Shown one piece after another: positions 53,945 to 64,000 of a stretch of 64,000 nucleotides of DNA. The notes beneath the pieces were generated by a model. The model had not been told where the DNA came from and did no database searches. It saw only the letters and a list, made by a program, of their open reading frames with translations. Numbering within the stretch: the first letter of the stretch is position 1; every line of letters begins with the position of its first letter. This DNA comes from Amylostereum areolatum (lineage: Eukaryota > Basidiomycota > Agaricomycetes > Russulales > Stereaceae), in assembly GCA_012932865.1 (NCBI GenBank), contig SAXG01000015.1, positions 682,001 through 746,000 on the forward strand, written 5' to 3'. Made by a program: the position numbers and the translations under genes.

Positions 53945-56900
53945 ATGGACGACCCCAAAGCCGCGCTCTCCGCCCTGCCCGCCTTGGACGAAAAGGCCGC
54001 CTACGACGATGCCGACGTCGTCGATAAGCCCTTCGAGGCCGACGATAAGCTCGCAACGGACTCTGAGCGCGCGTCCCTCGCCTCTGAAAAGGAGGTACGC
54101 TACGTCAACGGCGAACCGGTCGTGAGCAGCGGCAAGGACGTCTCCCGCTTCGTCGTCGACATCCGCGACGACGGTGATCCGCCGCTCACGTTCCGGTCCA
54201 TCGTGCTCGGGACCGTTTTTGGTGGCCTCGGCGCCGCTCTCTACCAGGTGCGTACACCTCCTCCGGCCCCTCTGTCCACCTTCGCCAACCCCCCTTTCGC
54301 ACACAGATCTACACGTTCAAACCCGTGTCCCAGTCCATCTCGACCGTCTTTCTGATGCTCATCATCTACTCCTTTGGCGTGGCCTGGGCCGAGTTCTTCC
54401 CCCGGCGCGCGTGGGTGGAGGGGACGCGCTTCGCGGTGCTCGCGCCCGCCCTGCATTTCATCAACCCGGGCGAGTTCATGCTCAAAGAGGTTCGAGGCAG
54501 TCCCAAATACCTCTGATGGTCGGCCGGCGCTGATTCGTGCCGTATTCGTCTTGCAGCATGTTATCTCGACCATCGTCGCCTCCACCGCGGCCTACGGCGC
54601 AACGGCGGTGCTGAACTTCGCGGTTCAACGGGTGCGTGGGCTTTGGGACACTTGCCTTCTCCCGGAAGACTGATGCACGTAGGATAGCTTTACTACGACA
54701 CCAATGTCGGCGCGACCACGGCGGTCCTCGCTACCTTCTCAACGGCTGTCTTCGGGTATGGTATCGTGGGTTTGCTCCGACCCCTTACCGTATACCCCAG
54801 CGAGATGGTTTACTGGGGTGTACGTCCACTCTCCGCACAGCTCCCATTCTTCAGTCGCTGAATCCAATTTAGAACTTGCCGACCGTGTCGATTTTCCAAA
54901 GTTCCTTCTTTTCCTTGAAAATTTGGATCGAAACTTACGCATATATCCTCAGCGTTGCACTTCGACAGTGAGGGAAACAAGAAGCGTGTGCGCCTGTTCT
55001 GGATCGCGTTCGCTGGAATGCTCGCCTTCGAGATCGTCCCGTCGTACATTTTCCCGCTCTTGAACGGGTTCAGCATCTTCTGCCTGGCGTCGCAGCACGC
55101 GTCTCCGAGTGTACAAGACGTATTCACGAACATATTTGGCGGTTCGGACGGCAACGAGGGCTTAGGTCTTTTGAGTTTTTCCTTTGGTGAGCTGTCCTGA
55201 TTCGCTGCTCCTCGCGAAAATGACTCACGCCGCTTTCACAGATTGGCAAGTAAGTGAACAATTTTCTGGTGGAAGCAACGCCCCCTCTGATGAGAATCAC
55301 CCACCACCTAGTACATTGGCTCAGGGTATGTTCGAGTCTCCCTAACATCGCTCTGTCGATTTAACGCTTTTCCATAGTTATATGAGTTTACCGCTTATCC
55401 AACAAGCCAACTCCTGGATCGGCCTCATCGTTTGCTACATCGCCATCCCGGCCATCTACTACTCGAACTTGTGGAACGTCAGTGTTTCTTGCGTCCCAGC
55501 ATCATCTCCGATCTCTAACCGCCACGCCGCCTTCAGTCCAAGTCCTTCCCCATGCTCTCAACGTCGCTATTTGCGGGCAACGGATCGAGATACCACCAGT
55601 CGGCCGTCTTCAACGGGCCTCACTTCTCGCTCAACCGTACCGCGCTGGACGAAGTCGGACTTCCGGCACTCACAGGCTCAAATGCGTGGATCAATTTAAC
55701 ACACAATCTCGCCGTGAGCAGCCTCCTCTTCGATAATCTGACGCAGCGGACTAAACATCCTTCTGTGATCGCAGATTGGTGGCCTAGTCACGCATTGCGT
55801 GTTGTTCTGGGGACCCTACGTTGTATCGTCCTTTAAACAAGCCAGAAGTAAGACTCAGCCCGATCCTCACTGGCAAGCAATGCAAAAGTACAAAGAGGCC
55901 CCCCAATGGTGGTATGCTATCTTGCTCGCGCTGGCTTTCTTTGCCGGTAAGTTCTTAGTTGGAGATTCTCTACGCAGGCTCTGACGTATATTACAGGCCT
56001 TATTGCCGTTCTCAAGGGAGACACCGCTCTACCATGGTGGTCATATATTGTTGCGCTAGCCACTGGGGGTGAGTGACGCCCAAAAAGCGACGCTGACGGT
56101 CAGCTCACAACTTTTTCAAATCTAGCTTTCGTCACGCCTTTCTCCACGCTTCTTTACTGCCCGCATGGGCAACGGTATCGCCACCAACCAGCTCTTCAAG
56201 ATGATTGCTGGGGCAGTGAATCCCGGCAAGCCCGTCGCCAATCTATACGTTCGTCCTTTTCGCACAGGAAACCGAACCTTTGCTTACATCTACTCACCCA
56301 GTTCTCCATGTGGAGCCATGATGTCGTGTCCACGAGCATTGGTCTCGCCGGCGATCTGAAGATGGGTCAATACCTCAAGATTCCTCCTCGGGCAATGTTT
56401 GTGGCCCAGTTGTGGGGAACGATCATCGGTACGCGCATTCAAAGCAGTTGATCATCATCGATGACTCACTGTAGACCGATTTGCAGGTGCCATTGTCAAT
56501 TACGGTAGGGAGTTATCTTGTGGTCCGGAGAGTTATCTTGAACGAAATCCACAGTGGTCATGGTTTCCATTGTGACTGCGCAGCGCGAAGTCCTTCTGGA
56601 TCCTATCGGCACCAATGTCTGGAGTGGTCAAACCGTCCAGTCGCTCAACAGCAACGCCGTCACTTGGGCGTTGGCGAAGGATCTGTATGGTTCCAATGGA
56701 GAGTATTTCATCATCCCGATGGCCTTGTTCATCGGAGCAGGCGCCGTGTTTATCCATTGGCTTGTCTATAAGGTGCGCGTTCACATGGCGTAGCCCGCGC
56801 GGGCAAGGCTTCTGACCGTCGGTCTGCAGCGCTGGCCCAAGATCGGATCCTTCCGCATCGACAGCGTCGTACTCCCCATCATCTTTACGGTACGTGGCGT

Positions 56901-57289
56901 CACATTCTGAGATCAAAATATCCAACTCTCACGCGCCCCGCCAGTACTCGGCGATTCTGGGCTCTGGCGTGAACTCTTCCATAACGTCCTCCATCCTGGT
57001 GGGCATTGTTTCGCAGTTATGGCTGCGGCGGTACCATCCCGGTTGGTACCGCAAGTATAATTATCTTCTGGGCGGGGCGCTCGACGGCGGCGCACAGGTC
57101 ATGATCTTCGTACTCTCGTTCGCGGTCTTCGGTGCCTCGGGAGTAGAGAGGCCATTCCCTTCGGTGAGAATCCTTCTCCCCGACAACGGCGATAGGTGAC
57201 TAATCGTCTTCGTTATTTCTATCCAGTGGGGTGGCAATCCGGCAAAGGGCAACGTCGATTATTGCAATGGAAACGGTGCATTGGATTAG
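53945..57289 (+). CDS. oligopeptide transporter, OPT family
   Basis: Proton-coupled import of small peptides or glutathione-like substrates across the plasma membrane. An acidic cytosolic N-terminus of about 75 residues is followed by about 14 hydrophobic segments. Family motifs in order: FRSIVLGTVFGGLGAALYQ, the NPG-type motif HFINPGEFMLKE, LPTVSIFQTLHFDSEGNKKR, IVPSYIFPLLNGFSIFCLA, MSLPLIQQANSWIGLIVCYI, NRTALDEVGLPALTGSNAW, FKMIAGAVNPGKPVANLYF, KMGQYLKIPPRAMFVAQLWG, GVNSSITSSILVG and an end NPAKGNVDYCNGNGALD. It is cut into many exons, starting 53945-54247 and 54307-54489. Two are minute: 55242-55249 (8 nt) and 55312-55325 (14 nt), both needed to preserve SFDWQYIGSGYMSL. No frameshift was noted. 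The substrate cannot be read from sequence. Confidence 0.94.
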
Positions 57290-60200
57290 TGTATTTTTGT
57301 TGCGCTTGTACGGTAGGAATGTAGCTGGGCACAAATGTATTGAAGCTCGCTTGCATTCGATGAAGCCGCCGAACCTGTTTGCCCATGCGTTTACATGCAC
57401 TCACAGAGGTCCCCCGCGAGATGTTGTACTTTTTGACAGACCTTCGAGCATTCTTCCGTCCTTGGCGGATCGATAACTCCAGTCTCCAGCTGAGCTTCCC
57501 TTCAGCGACGCCCTTCGTTTCTGCCTAGACGCCCAAACGTCACCACATTCAGCTACGAGTTTCTTCCCACATCGTAACGCAATATTGGGTCGACAGAGAA
57601 CAATAAGGGCATGACCTACACGTCCCCACAATGATCAATGAAGGTACGACACCGCTGATGTAGACATTCATGTAATTGACCGTATGTACATCTTGCACCA
57701 GCCACTCCGTTTTACTCCCTGCGATGCCCGACGTCTACCGTGCTTTGAGAACTACTGTCCGAAGCAGCCCTTCAAGCTTCAAGGTTTGATTGGCTAGTCG
57801 AATTGAACGTAACTTTGTCAAGTTTATTCATCCAAGGTAAGCTGCGCTGCCGTCAACGCGGTACTCCTGTTTTGTTTATCGAGGGGGTTCATTTCGTTGA
57901 AGGCTTCTGCGAGTTCTCTCTTCTTGCCTCACCAGACACCTCAATCTCGGCCTCCGCTCGCCTCGGCAATGTGATCTACTCACATGCACCTCAGCGCCTT
58001 CACCTTTTGCGCATACGACGATTAGATGTACTCCGCAGAGCGCTTCCAAGATTAGGTCGCTTAGGCCCTGGGTGATACACTGGTCTGTTCGTTTATCTAA
58101 GAGCTTGAAGCAGGCACGTATGTACGGGTCGACGTTCATTTGATAGAGTTCCCGTCACTTGCCTTATCTTCCACTGAAGTCAGTACAGTATCCGGTATCT
58201 TGGACGAAGGCGCCACAAGTGCTCATCGATATCCTCTTGATCAAAGACGTTTAATTTGAAGATATCTCAGCGTTAGCTGGACTTGAATAGCACCCCGCAC
58301 TGGCGCTGTAGGCCATAAGTACGTACACATCGTCCAGTCGATCCTCCCGGTCGGTCGGCGCCCTTCGCTCAATGATATCATCTTCACCAAGACACCCAAG
58401 AAATTACGCGCCTGAAGGTCATCGCGTACGTTATCTCCGTCCACAAGTCACCCGGCACTTGCTTACCCCTGACGCTGCTCATAAGAAAGTATCACGGGAA
58501 GTGTCTACTGCGTCCAAAGACGGCCGATGAACACAATCGTCCACATGAAGCTTATCCACCGGGACAATCTTTCCGTCTCCGAACCCCAAGACTCTCAGGC
58601 GACTACAACAAAGAGATATCAAATCCTGTGTAAGTACCCAACCTCACCAGCGTAAGAAGATATCGGCCATGACTCGCACAGTGACCTGAAGAGCCTCGAA
58701 AGAGACCTGATGACTCACCAGACGGTGTAGTATTTCCCCAAAATCATTGCCCATAAGAACCAAAAGAGCTCGGAAAGGTACGTACAGTTACAGTCCTTGT
58801 CCGAGTTCAAGCAGATCTGGAACAAGGAGCCTGAAGTTCGGCTTCCTTTACACATCCCCTGGCCGCCGCATCAGCCGTCTACATCGACGTCACACAAACT
58901 TTATCTCCCCAGTCCTCCGTAAGCTTTGCGTAGATGAAACCGAACAGCATCGTAAACGGGATCATCCTCAAGTATCTTCCAGGGATCTATCAGGATGCAG
59001 CGTGCGAGAAATGTCAAGGATATGCCTCGCATGACTCCCGGACGAGCTCTATGAACCAAGGCCAGCTGGTCGGCTCAGGCCTCAGGACGTCCGCCGGAAT
59101 GCGGCGCTGCAGCTCGGGGGCGCTTGCCGACTTCGCGAGATCTAAGCAACGCCATCTCCACAGCTATAAAAGCCCTAGCTAACACTGAGATCGTCTCATC
59201 CCACAACCCGCTGTCCTCGCCCCTCGGCTTGGTAACGGTTTTTCTCCCACTTCCCTCTGCCTGTACGTTGTCACGAGACAGCCGATCAAGATCAGGACGC
59301 GATGTGCAGGGAAGAGTGGTATGCGGCCTTTTGACCGTGCTGGTCGGCGAGTGCTGACTTAAACATATCCTCAGCTTCGGAAACCAATACAGGGGATGCG
59401 GTGTTAGTATCATCGCTTGCGCCATGGTCTTTCATGCTAAGCTCCCCGTCCACGGCAGCACTACGTGCGGTTATATTACACGGGCAACAAAACCGATTGT
59501 GGCTCGTCGACCTGCGCCTTGAGTACCGCGCACATGCACAAGACCGCAAAATCATGTTATTGTAGCCGGGTACGTTTATCCACCCGCCTCTTCCGTCCCG
59601 CCGCGCCTCCCTTTCCATTTCCCTGACGATGTCATCGACGTGTCGTCCGCGGACAATCCAGGTATCCTACGATGACCGTCGAGTCATCAACCTCTTCCAA
59701 GAACCATGCGATGACTGCAAAGAGGCCGGATTATACGACCGCGGACGGCGAAGATAGCTGCCAGCGGGCGTGTCGTGTTCTTGCCGTTGCCATCGTTTTC
59801 CACGCTTTCCTTGCTATCGATCATGCTGTCTCTCGGATCTCTGCATACTTCGTCATGTATTGACATCACCAGCCTTGTCCTATATTGTACCACCAATCCG
59901 CGATCGAGTCATTATGCTTTCCTCACCGTTGAATACGCGGCAAGAGGCAAGCTTGAAGAGGAGCAGGGGTCAGACATGCGGGCTATTACCGAGACCCCTG
60001 ATCACCGAATTGCGTGGTGTTCTGATGTGTGCGGGCGGTATCGGACCTACTGGATTGTATGACCTGCGATGCCATTCGCGCCCAGCTTCAGAGAGGAACT
60101 CATTATGGAAAGCAGAAGGACATCCAACAAACTTTCCCAGATGGCGAGGTTCTGTCTAGAACGTCTCCGCCGTGTACACGGATGAGCTGCGGCACATGGG

Positions 60201-61881
60201 CACACCTTGTCTTCCTTCTCCCGAGACTGGAGCACGGCGGGATCCCACGATTCCACACGTGAGCGAACATAGACTGACAGGTCAGATGCCCCGACGTCCT
60301 CTAGTGAATTGGAGGCACCTCTGTCAGAGCGTCTTGGAGGAGGAACCGTCCAGCTGTCTGCTAAGTACACAACCATGTCAACTTGCTCGACTTCAAAGAG
60401 TGAGTCAATAGATTCTCACGATATCAACGCCCCTAGCTCGACGCCGTGCAACAGATGTATCTTCGGGGTCGAGGTATGTCGAAGAGCACCCAACAGCAAA
60501 AAGATGGTACTACTTGTAACTCCACAAGATCAATTCACCTGTTCTCTGTCGGCGTGGAAATCATAACAGAAGAGTAGAGCGCAGGTCGACGGTCGACGAT
60601 GATGACCACATCCCAGGTTTCCCTAGGGTTTCCCCTGGTATCAAATGCCGTCCGTACTTGGTCCGTATGCGCTGTCAAAGTGTATCAGCCTCTCAGATTG
60701 CTAACTTCGAAGGCATATAATATATTCTACCACCAGACCGCCCGCATGGATACCAGGCTTGTGACAGTCAATCGCGTGCATGGAGGCGCCTAGACGGGTG
60801 CCTTGAGTCTTCATCCCACTGCAAGAGATGTGAGGAGAAGCGAGACAATGTATCATGCTGCTTAGTCGGTGCCCGAAGGTTCGCCGAGGTCATTGCACAG
60901 GTAGCATGCTACCAGGGACCCGGAGAGGACAATGGGCGACACCGGCAGGATACGCCCTTACCGAGCTTTCTGCGGGTCAGATTAGAGCTTCCGCGGGTTC
61001 GTCGGGTCGAACACTCACAGTCTTAATTTCTAACGTGACCGGAGTGGATGGAGTTCCATCTAGAACAAGGGCGGGGAATGTTCTATGACGAATTGAATTG
61101 AGCCTAAGTAGTACCGCAGTCTTCGGGATGGAGGGTGAAGGAAGCATGTGGGGGATTGCACCGACGCGAACGGAAGAAAGGGACATACCAGTAGTGCCAC
61201 AGGGGGAAAGAGACCAACCATACCCATTGCGTTGATTGGGAAATCGTGCCACTCCGACCTAAGCTTGCGGCTGGAGCGTCAAGCCGGTATCGAGGAAAGG
61301 TCACGGTCTGGCGAGATAAACCCGGTGGAAGCTAGCGCAAAGGCAGCGAGAACTCCGAAGAATCCGAGCTTGCTTTGAAGGTCAGCTTCTTCAACATGTG
61401 CACCGTCTATTCGAATTGCGATGATTACCAAGTTTGCTTTCCAGACTCAATTCGATGCCGGCCGCAGAATGAGGGCATCCTGAGATTTTCCTGTCCGCCT
61501 TTCAGCATGAGGGACCCCTCGTTAGCATATACCTCAGCTCCTTGGTCCATGAAGGGGACGATACGCAAGGCGAGAATGATACGCACTTACCTGTCCTTGG
61601 GACGCTTTAAGCTTTCAGCGGAACCTCTGACTGATGGGCGGCTATTCTATGGGGTCAGTCACCAGATGATGTACACGATGTCCAATAGAACATCCAGCTC
61701 GAGGAGAGGGCTGTTCTTCTGCCGTCGGCCACCATGACCCTTGAACAGACAGGATGCCCGACGCAGGCCACTGGACCGCAGGTGAACGAACGGTAAATCA
61801 AGATAGCATTCACGAAAACAGATCGAGCGAACAAAAAGTACAACCTTCCTTCGACCACCATTTCAGAGGACGACAACTCTG
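57290..61881. other. 4.6-kb region without a convincing gene
   Basis: Open frames are short and scattered on both strands. A few patches look like decayed coding sequence: minus-strand NVDPYIRACFKLLDKRTDQC (about 58075-58140) and IDWTMCTYLWPTAPVRGAIQ (about 58290-58350), and plus-strand Cys-bearing pieces TPCNRCIFGVEVCRRAPNSK (about 60440-60500) and SHCKRCEEKRDNVSCCL (about 60815-60865). The two Cys pieces resemble halves of a fungal zinc-cluster region, but I could not join them in frame. No terminal repeats or known transposon domains were seen. Confidence 0.45.
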
Positions 61882-63570
61882 TTAAAACTTTCGCCCACTA
61901 CGCTTGATAGGTTGCCGCGTCCCCCGTTTCACTCCACCGCCACCTCGTTTAGGTCCATCATCGCTGTCGCTGTCGCTTGACGAAGCAGGCTTTGGTTTCG
62001 GTTTAGCCTTCTTCTTAGGAGGGGGCGACGACTCTGATTCAGACTCGGGGACTGCGACCCTGGAAGAAGTAGCGCGGGGGGGAGAAGGCATGTTCGAGGG
62101 GGGCTTCGAGCGTGCGGCCGACGTTGGAGGAGCGCTCACGGATGAGAAAGAGAGCCTAGTACTAGTTTTGGAGTTGACTTCGGTCTGCGCCACAGGGGGA
62201 GGTGCTATTTCGACGTCGTCATCCGGTTCTGTTTCGGAATCCGACGCTAAGGGGGCTCCTGTGGGCTGAGAATGTGTTGGACTGGGATCAGAAGATGTGC
62301 CAATTTCTGGTTCAGGTTGAGGTTCGTCCACTGCCATAGGTTCTGGCTGTACATAGGAAGAGCGCTCATAAATCGAATGTCAGACAGAATGGAGAAAACC
62401 CATCCTACCTCGGGGCTTGGAGAACGAGCCTTTGGCGGTGAGGGAGGTATATCGTTGATGCGGGTATTCTTCGCGGAATGACTTGAGACTGGCCGTGACG
62501 GAAGTGACGGAGGGCGAGGTAGCCTAAGGTCCGGCCTATCTGATTCAGAAAGAATTCGCGCTGCAAAAAGGGAGAATCAGCTTTAGACGTCAACGTCACG
62601 CATAGGGGGAAACGTACGGAGGGTCGGGTTAAAATCGAAGAGGGCGGACATCCGGCGAAGTGTTGTCGATACACGAGGTCGCGTAATCGCATTTTTCAGG
62701 TGGGTGTCGACACTCCTCCGTGCTGTCCTTCCAATTTTGTCCACAGCCTGGATTTTTAGAGCCGCGTGGTTGTTAGCGAGCCCAAAATTGCCTGCCACTT
62801 AAGATCGCACCTTTTCGAGATCGCCTTCGGACATGTCGCACACAGGATCTGACGATGTGAAGGCGAGATGAACGGTGCTGATGAGCGGCTGGATGAGGTG
62901 GCGAGAGAGAACTTCAGCCGAGAACTTGGGTCCTATGAGGAACGTTTCCCAACGCCACTTGAATGCTTCGCCGCCCAATTCAATGGCGAGATCCTGATAT
63001 GGCTCATTTAGCAAGGAGATTCAGGGAGACGCAAGGAGGCGTACAGAGTAGTGTGTGTCCGTCATATCCAAAGAGAGTTCATCCATGCCACCGAGGGTAT
63101 GCGCGTCAAAAAGGTATTGAAGGACCTGGTCGAGCCAGCCCTCATGCGCGTCTGAAGGTGGGGGATATTGGGACGGAGAAGAGGCAGGGTTGAGGTTATA
63201 CCATCTGCGCGAAAGCTGCTTGCTGGAGAGAACTAATAAAACCGAACATGAGACGGAAACACTGGCGCTGCTATGCAATTAACTAAACGTACCTTCAGCC
63301 CAAACAGTCTTCGTGTCTGTGATCATAAACACACAAGTTTGGTCCACAAAAGACGCGTGAAATTTCTACTAGAGGTGGAAGGCGGTGAGGATCGTGGAAG
63401 GAGGAAGAAAGGAGTGGGCTATACCATGAGGTAGGGCACAGACGCTTCGGCGTCGACCTTGACCAGCCATTCTTTCGAGAGCAGGGCCTTCGAATGCTCC
63501 TGAAGCCAAATCAGCAAAAGAATGGCAGCAACTGATATTTCCGTACCTCAGAGAAGTATTCTAAAGACAT
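61882..63570 (-). CDS. XLF/NHEJ1-like non-homologous end-joining factor
   Basis: Nuclear scaffold that works with XRCC4/Lif1 and DNA ligase IV in joining double-strand breaks. Eight exons (63547-63570, 63425-63499, 63293-63365, 63045-63232, 62811-62993, 62618-62747, 62409-62560, 61882-62346) give 429 residues with every phase correct. The N-terminal head domain reads LLSKEWLVKVDAEASVPYLM, KFHASFVDQTCVFMITDTKT, KQLSRRWYNLNPASSP and ELGGEAFKWRWETFLIGPKF. A helical stalk follows (LEKAVDKIGRTARRSVDTHL, RRMSALFDFNP). The C-terminal half is Pro/Ser/acidic disorder with a KKKAKPKPKP nuclear signal and a basic end (KRSGRKF) resembling the Ku-binding tail of XLF. Assignment is from the head-domain pattern; overall conservation in this family is low. 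The start is a 24-nt first exon. Confidence 0.82.
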
Positions 63571-63818
63571 TTGGGGAGATTTACCGGAGGATCAGAGAGA
63601 TTATGTTGTACGAGAGAACGGAGATGAGGGGAGAGACCAAGCGGCAGGCGGCATCGGCCGGCGAGCGGCGAGCGCCTTCAACTTCAAGTTTCCTCTTCTC
63701 TCCGCCATCTTGTTCTTCACCAGAGCCGGCCAGACATCATACAGGCCCATTCTCATTATTACTATACTTCAACTTAAGCCTCAAAGCTTGACTACAACCC
63801 CAAAATCTATAACACATC
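63571..63818. promoter_or_regulatory. divergent promoter, XLF-like gene and the right-edge gene
   Basis: 248 bp between two divergent starts. Pyrimidine runs (TTTCCTCTTCTCTCCGCC) lie in the half belonging to the plus-strand gene. No specific site was recognised. Confidence 0.4.
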
Positions 63819-64000
63819 ATGGCTGGCACAAGCCTGACCCCAGATATTGCCTACGATCCTGCCTTCGAATGGCCTGGCCTTTCATCGGGCTCCCCTTCAC
63901 CTCCTCCCAGCGCGCCCCCCCTTCCCATAAATCGCCCCACCCTCCGCCTCCTTGTTAACCAAAGTACCGTTCTCTCGCGCCGCCATCGTCTCGCGATCCT
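63819..64000 (+). CDS. 5' end of a hypothetical gene, cut by window edge
   Basis: The ATG at 63819 opens a frame that stays open to the last base (60 codons): MAGTSLTPDIAYDPAFEWPG, a Ser/Pro linker, then RPTLRLLVNQSTVLSRRHRL. Context supports a real start: a pyrimidine-rich leader, CATC before the ATG and a divergent partner gene. Too little is present to assign a family. Confidence 0.6.
   Translation, partial: MAGTSLTPDIAYDPAFEWPGLSSGSPSPPPSAPPLPINRPTLRLLVNQSTVLSRRHRLAI

Overview
The window is nuclear DNA of a filamentous basidiomycete, most likely a wood- or litter-decaying agaricomycete. The genes are dense and cut by many introns of about 45-60 bp. The gene set fits this: a fungal-type urease, a secreted two-cupin oxalate decarboxylase, an AA14-type polysaccharide monooxygenase, a sedolisin protease, Ras1, a Git3/cAR-like receptor and an OPT transporter. 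Gene models were built by hand from splice signals and family conservation. No expression data or database search was available.

Left part (1-28 kb): two paralogous ZIFL-type MFS transporters (1-629 minus, cut by the window edge; 6997-8871 plus) surround an unknown gene (1172-2033), a complete 13-exon urease (2197-5339 minus) and a second unknown gene (6022-6884). Then come oxalate decarboxylase (10618-12893), the AA14-like enzyme (13943-15279), a DUF4112 protein (15829-16755 minus), the S53 peptidase (17034-19441 minus), Ras1 (20452-21471 minus), a seven-helix receptor with a long tail (21988-24946 minus) and DNA polymerase eta (25341-27788 minus). Urease (ammonia, CO2) and oxalate decarboxylase (formate, CO2) both adjust pH. 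AA14 and S53 are secreted degradative enzymes.

Middle (28.2-40.3 kb): a tRNA-Glu-like gene with two truncated upstream copies is followed by a transposon island. The outer unit (28775-40253) has 15-bp terminal inverted repeats beginning TAGTG and a perfect 8-bp target duplication (CTTATACC), the hallmarks of a hAT transposon. No transposase was recognised in it. It holds a young chromodomain Ty3/gypsy retrotransposon (29496-36595; 420-bp LTRs, 5-bp target duplication TTTAT), internal inverted blocks, AAGT-rich stretches and a GC-rich minisatellite.

Right part (40.2-64 kb): a small unknown gene whose stop lies 8 bp from the hAT target site, an AGC-type kinase (41548-44374), a forkhead factor (45157-47900 minus), tRNA-His guanylyltransferase (48517-49695 minus), an acidic unknown protein (50040-50821), an OPT transporter (53945-57289), a 4.6-kb stretch without a convincing gene, an XLF/NHEJ1-like end-joining factor (61882-63570 minus) and the start of a divergent gene (63819 to the edge).

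Two genome-wide oddities stand out. Single-base +1 frameshifts recur in otherwise conserved reading frames, both in the retrotransposon and in host genes. Unusual splicing is also common: three GC-AG introns and several coding exons of 8-21 nt.
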